From: Gemmatimonadota bacterium
Lineage (GTDB): Bacteria > Gemmatimonadota > Gemmatimonadetes > Gemmatimonadales > Gemmatimonadaceae
Direction of reading: 5' to 3'
Assembly: GCA_021298835.1 (NCBI GenBank)
Contig: JAJTHG010000034.1
Span: 1-36,229 of the forward strand
DNA length: 36,229 nt
The notes under the pieces were generated by a model, which had not been told where the DNA came from, did no database searches, and was given only the letters and a program-made list of their open reading frames with translations. Both the position numbers and the translations under genes were made by a program. The first letter of the stretch is position 1. Each line of letters begins with the position of its first letter. Of this stretch, positions 1 through 7,670 are shown piece by piece.

Positions 1-150
1 GCGGACGAGGCCGCCGCACGTAACGCGGTGGCATCGCTACTCCAGCGCGTGAAGGTGCACGTGGGCGTCACCTGCGACGCGCGCGTGGTGCCGGCGGGGA
101 CGATTCCACGGTCGCTCGGCAAGGCGCAGCGCGTCGTGGACCGGCGGTGA
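1..150 (+). CDS. paaK: Phenylacetate-CoA ligase, C-terminal end (partial)
   Basis: Only the last 49 codons are in the window, ending at a TGA at 148-150. The reading frame that opens at base 1 contains GTIPRSLGKAQRVVDRR. This matches the C-terminal signature of PaaK-type phenylacetate-CoA ligases (a GT-PRS-GK--R--D-R pattern), where the lysine belongs to the mobile C-terminal AMP-binding subdomain. The family activates phenylacetate, or a related aryl acid, to its CoA thioester with ATP in the cytoplasm. Substrate choice cannot be judged because the N-terminal part is outside the window. The gene converges on the P450 gene, and strong hairpins lie between them. Distant homologues acting on other aryl acids are an alternative. 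Confidence 0.8.
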   Translation, partial: ADEAAARNAVASLLQRVKVHVGVTCDARVVPAGTIPRSLGKAQRVVDRR

Positions 151-156
151 GGGTCG

Positions 157-213
157 GACTCGGCGTCCCCGGGTGGAGACAGGGACGGGGCTGACCCGGG
201 GGCACCCCGAGTC
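157..213. terminator. Long two-part hairpin after the paaK-like gene
   Basis: GACTCGG at 157-163 pairs with CCGAGTC at 207-213. GTCCCCGGGT at 165-174 pairs with 194-203 with one G-U pair. A small internal loop separates the two stems. The structure starts 7 nt after the paaK-like stop codon and has no U-tract. It is most simply a terminator between convergent genes. Confidence 0.5.
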
Positions 214-221
214 TCTGCTTC

Positions 222-239
222 GCCCCGACCGGTCGGGGC
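222..239. terminator. Perfect 18-bp GC palindrome between convergent genes
   Basis: GCCCCGACC is followed directly by GGTCGGGGC, a perfect 9+9 palindrome. It lies between the ends of the paaK-like gene and the P450 gene and can fold on either strand. Terminator function is inferred; a protein-binding palindrome is the alternative. Confidence 0.45.
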
Positions 240-317
240 CGGCAGCCAAGCAGGGGGCGCGCCTCGAGGGCCACAAGTCCGAAGGCGAGGTGCGCCATGG
301 CGCGGTCGCGCGCGGCG

Positions 318-1682
318 TCACGCCGAGGGGTGACGCACACGGACGTCGAGCCTGACCGCGCCCTTCGGACGGCACGTGATCGCCGGCTGGAGCGGAGGGA
401 GCGTATCGTCCACGCTCGTCCAGTCGTGGCTCCGCGCGATCCCCGTGAGCAGCAGCACCGCCTCGAGCATGGCGAAGCGCGACCCGATGCACTTGCGCGG
501 ACCGAGGCCGAAGGGCAGGTAGGCCCCCAGTGGCGGGGCCACGTGTTCCGGCGAACTCCAGCGATCCGGGTGGAATGACAAGGGATCGGTGAACCAGCGA
601 GGATCGCGGTGCAGGGTCCACGGGGGGGCGACCACCACCGTGCCCTTGGCAATGGGCACCCCCGCGAGCACGACGTCCTGCACGTTCTCGCGCGAGAGGG
701 CAAAGGCGGGAGGGTACAGCCGGAGGCTCTCTTCGAACACCGCCGCGGCGAAGGGGAACGCCTCGTGCCCGGCGTCCGGCGGTGCGGCGTCCGTCTCCGC
801 GTGCAGACGGGCCTTGAGGTCGGGGCGCCGCCCGAGCTCGAAGAGCGCGAAGGTGAGGCCGAGAGCGGTGGTCTCGTGCCCCGCAAGAAGGAACGTCACG
901 GCCTGGTCGCGCACCTCGGCGTCGGAGAGACCGCCGGCCTCGTCGCGCGCGGCGAGCAGCATCGCGAGCAGGTCCTCGCCCGGCGCGTCGCTCGCGCGGC
1001 GGGCGCGCACGAGCGCGCCCACCACGGCATCGAGCTCGGCGATGGCGCGCGCGTAGCGGCGGATGACGGGCAGCGGCAGCCAGCGCGGCACGTCGAAGGG
1101 CAGCAGGCCGATCGGCGAGGCCACGAAGTCGCTCACGGCGGCGAAGGCCTCGGCCACGCGATTCGCGTCGCGATCGGCGATGTCCGCGCCGAAGAGGGTG
1201 CGGACGGCCACGTCGAGCGTGAGACGTGCCATCTCGGCGGCAGCGTCGAGCGTCCCCCGTGCCGGCCATCGTGCCATCGCAGCCGCCGTGCGCTCGCGCA
1301 TCGTGTTCGCATAGGCGTCGAAGCGAGCGTTCGCGAAGCCGGGGTTGAGCAGCCGGCGCTGCCGCCGCCACGCGTCGCCTTCGCTGAGCAGGAGCCCGCG
1401 CCCGAAGACGTCGGCCGTGCGCTGCGTGAGCCGGTCCTTGATCCACGTCCCGCGCCCCTCGCGCAGCATCTCGGCGACGGGCGCTGGATGGGCCAGCACG
1501 ACGGTCGGCTGGCCGAACACGCTGGTGACGACGATATCGCCGGTGCTGGGCAGCGTCTCGAGCGCGCGGAACGGGTCCCGCACGAGCGCCATTCCGGTGC
1601 GAAGGGCGGAGCGGTGGACCACTCGGAGACCCGGGGCCTGCGCCGTGGCGGCCGTGTGGTCAACGGGACAGCGGGCCGTCAT
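318..1682 (-). CDS. Cytochrome P450
   Basis: A 454-residue cytosolic P450 monooxygenase of the usual bacterial length. The I-helix oxygen-activation motif AGHETT is at residues 267-272. The K-helix ExxR pair is E318/R321 in EESLRLYPP. The heme-binding loop FGLGPRKCIG ends near residue 400, with C398 as the thiolate ligand. No membrane anchor or fused reductase is present, so it needs separate redox partners, and none is encoded in this window. The closest look is to CYP102/CYP4-like or CYP110-like fatty acid or terpene hydroxylases, but the substrate cannot be read from sequence. The ATG overlaps the TGA of the upstream TetR gene (ATGA), so the two are very probably co-transcribed and translationally coupled, with the TetR protein sensing a P450 substrate or product. 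Confidence 0.95.
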   Translation of the reverse strand: MTARCPVDHTAATAQAPGLRVVHRSALRTGMALVRDPFRALETLPSTGDIVVTSVFGQPTVVLAHPAPVAEMLREGRGTWIKDRLTQRTADVFGRGLLLSEGDAWRRQRRLLNPGFANARFDAYANTMRERTAAAMARWPARGTLDAAAEMARLTLDVAVRTLFGADIADRDANRVAEAFAAVSDFVASPIGLLPFDVPRWLPLPVIRRYARAIAELDAVVGALVRARRASDAPGEDLLAMLLAARDEAGGLSDAEVRDQAVTFLLAGHETTALGLTFALFELGRRPDLKARLHAETDAAPPDAGHEAFPFAAAVFEESLRLYPPAFALSRENVQDVVLAGVPIAKGTVVVAPPWTLHRDPRWFTDPLSFHPDRWSSPEHVAPPLGAYLPFGLGPRKCIGSRFAMLEAVLLLTGIARSHDWTSVDDTLPPLQPAITCRPKGAVRLDVRVRHPSA

Positions 1683-2254
1683 GGGTGGGCTCGGCGTTCG
1701 GGCTGGGCGAACAGGGCGCGGAGTTGACGCTCGACCGGGGCGAAGGGGGTGGTGTCCCCATCGGTGAAGCGCTGCAGGAGCAGCCCGCTCACCGCGTGCA
1801 GCAGCAGGGTCGCCCGGTCCGACGAGACCCCGAGCAACCGCCCGAGGGCGGTGGCGTAGCGCCGGTGCGCCTCGCGCAGCGGGGCGAGCGCCTCGCGTCC
1901 CTCGTCGCGGTGCAGGCGGGCATACTCCACCAGGACCGCGGCCTGCCGCTGCAGGTCCGCCTCGTCCCGCCGCACGAGGACGAGGAACGCCTCGAGGCGG
2001 GCGAGGGGCTCGGCGGGCCGGGCGTCGAGCGTAGCCGCGAGCTCGGCGACATCGCGCGTGACGGTGCGCTCGACGAGGTGCTCGAACAGGGTGCGCTTGT
2101 CGGCGAAGTAGTGGTAGAGGGTGCCGGTAGACACCTGCGCCGCGGCTGCGAGGTCGCGCATGCCGGCGGCGGCGTAGCCGCGCGCCGCGAACAGGGCGGC
2201 GGCCGCGTCGAGCAGGGTGGCTCGCATGGCATCGTGATCGACGAGCTTGGGCAT
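1679..2254 (-). CDS. TetR/AcrR family transcriptional regulator
   Basis: The chosen start, MPKLVDHDAM, gives 191 residues, normal for TetR regulators; the reading frame runs further upstream but without sense for the family. The N-terminal helix-turn-helix spans about residues 10-55 and shows the typical MRDLAAAAQVSTGTLYHYF pattern with FADKRTLFEHLV after it. The C-terminal ligand-binding half is unspecific to the eye. It is the first gene of a two-gene operon with the P450 and stands divergent to the M19 dipeptidase. A 10-bp palindrome (AACGTACGTT) lies 12 nt before the start codon and overlaps the likely promoter, which suggests autoregulation and control of the P450. The effector is unknown. 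Confidence 0.9.
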   Translation of the reverse strand: MPKLVDHDAMRATLLDAAAALFAARGYAAAGMRDLAAAAQVSTGTLYHYFADKRTLFEHLVERTVTRDVAELAATLDARPAEPLARLEAFLVLVRRDEADLQRQAAVLVEYARLHRDEGREALAPLREAHRRYATALGRLLGVSSDRATLLLHAVSGLLLQRFTDGDTTPFAPVERQLRALFAQPERRAHP

Positions 2255-2260
2255 CGTTAG

Positions 2261-2293
2261 TCTATAACGTACGTTCGAAATACATCCGGTCAA
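2261..2293 (-). promoter_or_regulatory. tetR-P450 promoter with palindromic operator candidate
   Basis: AACGTACGTT at 2266-2275 is a perfect palindrome. On the minus strand TTGACC (2293-2288) could be the -35, with TACGTT (2271-2266, 16-nt spacer) as -10. TATAGA (2266-2261), 6 nt from the ATG, is an alternative -10 that would give a leaderless mRNA. Either way the palindrome overlaps the core promoter, as in TetR autorepression. Binding is inferred from position. Confidence 0.5.
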
Positions 2294-2420
2294 GGGCTCC
2301 AGCCTCCTCCCGGCCCCCCGCGAGTGACCGCCGACGCGCCCGGTTGCGCTGCCGGTCGGACGGCCGCACCATCTCCCCCGTGGCGGGCACCGCCCGCCGC
2401 TCCCGTCCAAACCCGGATCC

Positions 2421-3776
2421 ATGCGACTCGTCTCCCGCCGTCCGCCGCGCCACCTCGCCATGGCGTGTCTCGCCGCGACCCTTGCCGCCGGCCCGTCCGC
2501 CGGCCAGCCCGCCGGCCAGCCCGCCGGCCAGCCCGCCGGCCAGCCCGCCGGCCAGCCCGCTGGCCAGCCCGCACCGCCGGCCACGGACGCAGCGATGCGT
2601 CGTGCGCGCACGCTATTACGTGCGGTCGGCCTCGTGGACACGCACAACGACCTGCCGTGGGACATCCGGGTGGATCCCGCGCACCCCGGGAACCTCGAGG
2701 TGCGCGACCTGCGCCTGCGCGGCGGCGGTCACACCGACATCCCGCGCCTGCGCGATGGTGGCGTGGGGACGCAGTTCTGGTCGGTCTACGTGCCGAGCGA
2801 CCTGCCCGCGCTCGAGGCGACACGCGCCCAGTTGGAGCAGATCGAGCTGACGCGCCGCCTCATCGCCCGCTATCCGCGCGACCTCGGGTTCGCCGCCAGC
2901 ACCGCCGACATCCGCCGCGTGCGCGCGAGCGGGCGCATCGCGTCCCTGCTCGGGATCGAGGGGGGACACGTCATCGCCAACTCGCTCGGTTCCCTGCGGG
3001 CGTTCCACGAGCTCGGCGTCCGCTACATGACGCTCACCCACTGGCACGACACCGACTGGGCCGACGCCGCCACCGACCGCCATCGTCACGGCGGCCTGAC
3101 GCCCTTCGGTCGCGAGGTGGTGCGCGAGATGAACCGGCTCGGGATGATGGTCGACATCTCGCACGTGTCTCCCGCCACCATGACGCAGGTCCTCGATGTG
3201 AGCGAGGCACCGGTGATCTTCTCGCACTCCTCGGCGCGCGCCCTCACCGACCATCCCCGGAACGTCCCCGATTCCGTCCTGCGCCTCCTGCCCCGCAACG
3301 GCGGGGTCGTGCAGGTGAACTTCGTGCCGATGTTCGTGTCGGAGCCGTTGCGCCGCTGGTCGGAGGGGCTCCTGCCGCAGCTGCGCATCGGCGTCAGCGA
3401 CAGCACGAGCGACCGGCTCACGCGGGACTGGATCACGACGCACGGCCCGATGCCGCGCGCCACGATCGCGGACCTCGCCGACCACGTGGAACACATCCGG
3501 CGCGTCGCCGGCGTGGATCACGTGGGGATCGGGGCGGACTTCTACGGCGCCACCGGTCCGATGCACCAGGTGGTGGGGATGGAAGACGTGTCGCGCTATC
3601 CGGCCCTGTTCGCCGAGCTCATCCGCCGCGGCTGGAGCGACGCCGACCTCCGCAAGCTCGCGGGCGCGAACCTGCTGCGCGTCTTCGCCGACGTCGAGCG
3701 CGTCGCGGCGCGACTGCGGCGCACCCGCGGGCCATCCAGTGCCACGATCGAGGCGCTGGACGGCGTCGTGCGGTGA
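2421..3776 (+). CDS. Secreted dipeptidase, peptidase family M19
   Basis: A 451-residue zinc dipeptidase of the renal (membrane) dipeptidase family, which hydrolyses dipeptides, often with broad or D-residue tolerance. Visible metal and active-site residues are DTHND (H75, D77), E180 in GIEGGH, H248 in VDISH, H269 in FSHSS, and the late GADFYG aspartate. An N-terminal export signal (charged start, then MACLAATLAAG) suggests a periplasmic or secreted enzyme. Directly after it come six AGQP units encoded by a 12-bp tandem repeat, forming a flexible linker before the catalytic domain at about residue 60. The start at 2421 keeps the charged n-region; ATG at 2460 is an alternative. It is divergent from tetR, so the TetR protein might also affect it. 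Confidence 0.93.
   Translation: MRLVSRRPPRHLAMACLAATLAAGPSAGQPAGQPAGQPAGQPAGQPAGQPAPPATDAAMRRARTLLRAVGLVDTHNDLPWDIRVDPAHPGNLEVRDLRLRGGGHTDIPRLRDGGVGTQFWSVYVPSDLPALEATRAQLEQIELTRRLIARYPRDLGFAASTADIRRVRASGRIASLLGIEGGHVIANSLGSLRAFHELGVRYMTLTHWHDTDWADAATDRHRHGGLTPFGREVVREMNRLGMMVDISHVSPATMTQVLDVSEAPVIFSHSSARALTDHPRNVPDSVLRLLPRNGGVVQVNFVPMFVSEPLRRWSEGLLPQLRIGVSDSTSDRLTRDWITTHGPMPRATIADLADHVEHIRRVAGVDHVGIGADFYGATGPMHQVVGMEDVSRYPALFAELIRRGWSDADLRKLAGANLLRVFADVERVAARLRRTRGPSSATIEALDGVVR
2499..2570 (+). repeat. 12-bp tandem repeat, six units (AGQP linker)
   Basis: Unit GCCGGCCAGCCC is repeated exactly at 2499, 2511, 2523, 2535 and 2547. A sixth unit at 2559 has one C-to-T change. All units are in frame inside the dipeptidase gene and encode Ala-Gly-Gln-Pro. 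Near-identity at the DNA level points to recent expansion by slippage. Confidence 0.95.
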
Positions 3777-3782
3777 AGAGCG

Positions 3783-4191
3783 CTACCGTGTCGTGAACAG
3801 CGTCAGCAGGAACACGACGAGCCGGTATCCCTGCAGGCCCACCGCGACGAGCAACGCGACCACGGCTGATTGCAGCGCCGCCCATTGCCGCCGGCTGCCG
3901 TAAGCCCGCTCGAAGAAGGGGACCCCCACGAACGCCAGGCTCAAGGTGACCGACCACGTCGCGATGACATCCTTCGCAGCGTCGTCGAGGGGGTGACCGA
4001 GGGCGGACAGCCCCAACTGCAGCGCCATGACGAAGGGCGGCAGGACGGCATTCAGGGCGACGAAGTACGCCGTGTGGTGGAATCCGGCGGTCGGGTGTCG
4101 GGCGACGTTCGCCGCATTCGCCGCAGAACGGCGTCTCGGCATCGGCCCCGCACGACGGGCATCGCCACAACGCGACGAGGGTGGAGGTCAA
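3783..4191 (-). pseudogene. Zinc-ribbon/membrane protein remnant (DUF3667-like), frame-disrupted
   Basis: Two pieces of one protein type lie in different frames. The upstream frame, from a TTG at 4191 with GGAG 9 nt before it, reads a zinc ribbon with two CxxC knuckles (CPSCG and CGECG) and then RRPTPDRRI. The downstream frame, ending at 3783, reads FHHTAYFVALN, hydrophobic segments, FFERAYGSRRQW and a last hydrophobic helix. This is the order of DUF3667-type proteins: ribbon, then membrane helices, with an HTxxFxLN-like segment before the last helices. The central helices appear to be missing and the frame changes near 4085, so an internal deletion with frameshift is likely. A sequencing error, or a separate 119-residue membrane protein starting at 4142, are alternatives. 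Confidence 0.55.
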
Positions 4192-4213
4192 CTTGCGCGG
4201 CTCCGCCCGCAGC

Positions 4214-4732
4214 TCAGCTGGCCGGGGGCGGGGCGATGGCGGCCTTGAGCGCTTCCGCGTACGGATAGGTCCGCCGCTCGGCGAAGCCGTCCACCAGCAA
4301 CCCGACACCCGAGAAGAACACCAGCGCGATGCCGACCCCTTGCGTGACGTCGCGTGACGTCCCGAAGCGCAGGCCGAGCCCCACCACGCCGAACGCCGCC
4401 CACGCCACGAGGTAGGGGCCCCAGTTGCGGTTGACTCGCTCCATGCGGGCCGTCTCCGCGGCCACGGCGGACGTCGCGTCCCGCGCCCACGCCTGCTCGA
4501 GCCGCCGCACCTGGCCAGGCGTGCGGAAGCCCACCGTCGCGCCGATGACGGTCATCAGGAGCCCCATCCCGACGAAGGGAATCGCGACGCCGCGCGCGAA
4601 CCCGCTTCGCCCCTCCGCCAGCAGCCAGGCGCCGAACACAGCGCTGAGCAGACCGATCGGGAGGATGAAGATCAGGGCCTCGAGCTTCTCGCCCTCGAAA
4701 TACTGCAGGACGGCGGCAGGCAATGGCGACAT
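4214..4732 (-). CDS. Small integral membrane protein, unknown function
   Basis: 172 residues from MSPLPAAVLQYFEGEK. There are four probable membrane segments: about residues 19-38 (LIFILPIGLLSAVFGAWLL), 50-70, 105-122 and 130-148. Between the second and third lies a charged stretch containing RRLEQAWARD and RVNRNWGPY, probably a soluble loop. I do not recognise a named family. The start was chosen at 4732 because the extra residues in the longer frame are proline/glycine-rich and unlike a membrane protein start, and GGGAG lies 7-8 nt upstream of this ATG. It sits just before the broken zinc-ribbon gene on the same strand and divergent from the TolC operon. A GC hairpin lies immediately upstream of the ribosome-binding site. 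Confidence 0.75.
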   Translation of the reverse strand: MSPLPAAVLQYFEGEKLEALIFILPIGLLSAVFGAWLLAEGRSGFARGVAIPFVGMGLLMTVIGATVGFRTPGQVRRLEQAWARDATSAVAAETARMERVNRNWGPYLVAWAAFGVVGLGLRFGTSRDVTQGVGIALVFFSGVGLLVDGFAERRTYPYAEALKAAIAPPPAS

Positions 4733-4742
4733 CGCGGCTCCC

Positions 4743-4759
4743 GGCCCGCTTGGCGGGCC
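4743..4759 (-). promoter_or_regulatory. Leader hairpin in front of the small membrane protein gene
   Basis: GGCCCGC and GCGGGCC form a perfect 7-bp stem with a 3-nt loop. It ends 10 nt before the start codon, next to the GGGAG ribosome-binding site on the minus strand. A TATGCT (-10-like) at 4786-4781 would place the hairpin inside the mRNA leader. It could limit ribosome access or protect the 5' end; function is inferred. Confidence 0.35.
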
Positions 4760-4891
4760 ATCAGGTGAAGGACGACCACAAGCATACAACCGGAAGGCGA
4801 ACGCCGCCGCCCGTGGTCACGGCCGTGCGTGCACGCATGTCGGCCGGGGCTGTCGCTCGAGGTGCCCTCCCTCACGATGCGTCAGGATTGT

Positions 4892-4904
4892 CCCGACGGT
4901 CGGG
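4892..4904. promoter_or_regulatory. Inverted repeat upstream of the TolC/MacAB operon
   Basis: CCCGAC and GTCGGG are separated by one base, 42 nt before the TolC start. The position fits an operator or a leader hairpin for the efflux operon. No recognisable regulator gene is next to it. Confidence 0.3.
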
Positions 4905-4945
4905 CAGCGCCGCGAACGCTTTCGTCGGGGGTGCGTATTCCCGAT

Positions 4946-6250
4946 ATGGCCTACCGTCTCGGCGCCTTCGCGCTGCTCGCCCTTGGTGCGACCTCGGCCA
5001 GCGGCCAATCCCCGTCTCCGCGCGCCCTGCGGCTGGACGAGGCGCAGCGCCTCGCCGAACGCAACGCGCCCGCGATCGTGCAGGCCTTCGGGCAGGTGCG
5101 GAGCAGCGCCGCGCAGGCGCGCAGCGCGATGGCGGCCTTCCTGCCCACCGCCAGCATCACCGCATCGAACACCGAGCAGAGCCCTGCCTCGCCTCGCGTC
5201 AACCCCGCCACGGGCGAACTCATCGCCGGCCGCTGGGCCATCACACAGGGGTACGCGGTGGGGCTGCAACTGTTCAACGGCTTCCAGCGCCTCAACCGGC
5301 TGCGGTCGGCGCGCGCCGCGGCGGACGCAGCCGATGCCGGCCACACGGCGCAGCGCTTCGCGGTCGCGCTTCAGGTCACGCAGCAGTTCTTCGCCTCGCT
5401 CGCCGCGCGCGAGACCGAGCAGGTGGCGCTGGCCCAGGAGGCGCAGGCCGCGCAGCAGTTGGCGCTCGCCGTGGCGCGCGTGCTGGCGCAGACGGCCACC
5501 CGCTCCGACTCGCTGCGCGCGCGCGTTCAGCTCGGCACGGCGCGCGTTGCCTTGCTGCAGGCCCGGAACGACCGTGCCGTGGCCGATGCCGCGCTGCAGC
5601 GGCTCGTCGGGCTCGAGGGCCCGGTCACCGCGATCGCCGACGGCCTCCCCGACGCGATGGCGGCCGTCCCTGACAGCGCGACCCTCGCCCGCCTCGAGGC
5701 CGAGGCGCCATCGGTCCGCTCGGCGATGGCGAGCGTGGGACTCGCGCACGCCGACCAGCGGGCCGCCCGCGGCCAGTACTGGCCCACGCTGTCGGTCAAC
5801 TGGAACCGTAACCGCGCCGGCCCCGCGAACGACTTCACGCTCTCGCCCGATCGCTTCGCCTACGCCGGCTCGCTGCGCTTCGGGCTCACCGTGCCGCTCT
5901 TCGACCAGCTGCAGCGCGAACAGGCGCAGGTGCAGGCGGCGATCGGGCTCGACAACGCCGAAGCCCAGCTGCGCGATGCGCGGCTCGCGGCGCGCCAGAC
6001 CGCCACACAGGCGCTGGCGGCGCTTGGGACGGCCCGGGCCCAGTTCGCGCTGCAGGGCGAGGCGGTGACTGCCGCCGAGGAGGACCTGCGCGTCCAACAG
6101 GAGCGCTACCAGCTCGGCGTCGCGACGATGCTCGACGTCCTCACCTCGCAATCGGCCTTGGCGCAGGCGCGCGCCGCGCTCGTGCAGGCCCGGTTCACGG
6201 CGCGCGTCGCCCGCGCCCAACTCGAAGCCCTCGCCGGACGACTCCTGTGA
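4946..6250 (+). CDS. TolC-family outer membrane efflux protein
   Basis: 434 residues from MAYRLGAFALLALGATSASGQ, a clear Sec signal peptide cut after SGQ; the longer frame adds 39 residues without secretion features. After it comes the usual TolC opening (LRLDEAQRLAERNAPAIVQ), then two outer-membrane-factor repeats with long Ala/Gln-rich coiled-coil helices. The second half ends with QERYQLGVATMLDVLTSQSALAQAR, a typical hairpin-turn signature of this family. It forms the outer-membrane channel and periplasmic tunnel of a tripartite exporter. The stop codon overlaps the GTG of the adaptor gene (GTGA), so the channel, adaptor and permease form one coupled operon. Confidence 0.93.
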   Translation: MAYRLGAFALLALGATSASGQSPSPRALRLDEAQRLAERNAPAIVQAFGQVRSSAAQARSAMAAFLPTASITASNTEQSPASPRVNPATGELIAGRWAITQGYAVGLQLFNGFQRLNRLRSARAAADAADAGHTAQRFAVALQVTQQFFASLAARETEQVALAQEAQAAQQLALAVARVLAQTATRSDSLRARVQLGTARVALLQARNDRAVADAALQRLVGLEGPVTAIADGLPDAMAAVPDSATLARLEAEAPSVRSAMASVGLAHADQRAARGQYWPTLSVNWNRNRAGPANDFTLSPDRFAYAGSLRFGLTVPLFDQLQREQAQVQAAIGLDNAEAQLRDARLAARQTATQALAALGTARAQFALQGEAVTAAEEDLRVQQERYQLGVATMLDVLTSQSALAQARAALVQARFTARVARAQLEALAGRLL

Positions 6251-7668
6251 TCCGCCGTCTCCCTGCCGTGCTGGTGCTGCTCGCGGCGTGCACCAGATCC
6301 GGCACCCCCGCCGTCGGGGCCGCCGCGCTCGAGACCGTCCCGGCCACCCGCCAGCGCCTCGTCGTCGAAGTCGAGGCCACCGGCGTGATCCGGCCGATCG
6401 AGGCCGTCGAGGTGCGATCGAAGGCGTCCGGTCAGATCGTCGCGCTGCCCGTCGAGACGGGCGCCATCGTCCGCCGTGGCGACCTGCTCGTCCGCATCGA
6501 CCCGCGCGATCCCCAGAACCGCTTCGACCAGGCGCGGGCGTCGCTCCAGGCCGCCGAGGCAGCCGTGCAGGTGGCGAAGACGCAGGCCGACCGCAACTAC
6601 ACCCTGCTGGCGAAGGGTGTCGTCACCGCTCCCGAGGTCGAGCAGGCGCGGCTGACGCTGGCCAACGCACAGGCGCAGCTCGCCGCTGCGCGCACGAACC
6701 TCGAGCTGGCGACGATCGCGCTCGAGGACGTGACGATCCGCGCCCCGTCGGACGGCATCGTCATTGCCCGCAACGTCTCGCCGGGCCAGGTGATCGCCTC
6801 GGCGACCAACTCGCCCAGCGGCGGCACGATCCTGATGTCACTGGCCGACCTCACCGCCGTCTACGACAGCGTGCTCGTCAACGAGAGCGACATCGGACGA
6901 ATCCGGCCCGGTCAGGGCGTGGCCGTCACGGCCGACGCATACCCCGGCCGCACATTCCGTGGCACCGTGACGAAGGTCGAGCCCAACGCCACGGTGCAGC
7001 AGAGCGTCACGTTCTTCCCGGTGAAGATCCGCCTCGAGAACACCGACGGGGCGCTGATGCCCGGCATGAACACCGACGTCTCGGTGCTGGTCGCGCAGGA
7101 GGACGACGTGCTCGTCGTGCCGGTGGACGCCGTGCGTACGACGCGCGAGGCGCCGACAGTGGCGGTGGCGCTGGGGCTCGACCCGGAAGCCGTGCGGTCG
7201 CTCGCGCAAGGGAACGGGCGCCGCCCGACCGCGCAGGGGGACTCCGCGTCCGGGCGACCGGTCGCCGTCGGCCGTGCGGACAGCGCGGCGGGCGCCGGAC
7301 GGGCCGAGCGCCGCTCCGGGCGCGGGGGCCGCGACGGCCAGCCCGCCGCGAACGTCAGGGTGCGTACCGCCCCCACCGCGGCAGCGGCCGGACGGGCCGA
7401 GCGCGGCGGCCGCGGCATCGTGTTCGTGAAGACGTCCGCCGGGCTCGAGCCGCGCGTGGTGACCACGGGGCTCCGCAACTACGACGTCGTCGAGATCACC
7501 GGAGGCCTCGTCGCGGGCGAGCAGGTGGCGCTCGTCTCCGGAGCGCTGCTGCAGCAGTCGCGGCAGCGGCAGCAGGAGCAGATCCGGTCGCGCACGTCCA
7601 TGCCGGGCATGGGGGGCAGCGGGGCGACGGGTGGCGGGCAGGGCGGTGGCCGGCGCGGAGGCGGCTGA
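6247..7668 (+). CDS. MacA-like periplasmic adaptor (membrane fusion) lipoprotein
   Basis: 473 residues with a GTG start that overlaps the TolC stop. The N-terminus is a lipoprotein signal (LVLLAAC, Cys about 15). Order: lipoyl half (EVRSKASGQIVALPVETG), coiled-coil hairpin (about residues 95-155), second lipoyl half (VTIRAPSDGIVIARNVSPGQ), beta-barrel (about 195-285) and a membrane-proximal domain. The adaptor couples an inner-membrane ABC permease to TolC. Between about residues 315 and 385 there is a low-complexity Gly/Arg/Ala insertion, and the protein ends with another Gly-rich tail, so it is longer than typical MacA (about 370). The function of these insertions is unknown. Confidence 0.92.
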   Translation: MIRRLPAVLVLLAACTRSGTPAVGAAALETVPATRQRLVVEVEATGVIRPIEAVEVRSKASGQIVALPVETGAIVRRGDLLVRIDPRDPQNRFDQARASLQAAEAAVQVAKTQADRNYTLLAKGVVTAPEVEQARLTLANAQAQLAAARTNLELATIALEDVTIRAPSDGIVIARNVSPGQVIASATNSPSGGTILMSLADLTAVYDSVLVNESDIGRIRPGQGVAVTADAYPGRTFRGTVTKVEPNATVQQSVTFFPVKIRLENTDGALMPGMNTDVSVLVAQEDDVLVVPVDAVRTTREAPTVAVALGLDPEAVRSLAQGNGRRPTAQGDSASGRPVAVGRADSAAGAGRAERRSGRGGRDGQPAANVRVRTAPTAAAAGRAERGGRGIVFVKTSAGLEPRVVTTGLRNYDVVEITGGLVAGEQVALVSGALLQQSRQRQQEQIRSRTSMPGMGGSGATGGGQGGGRRGGG

Positions 7669-7670
7669 GG

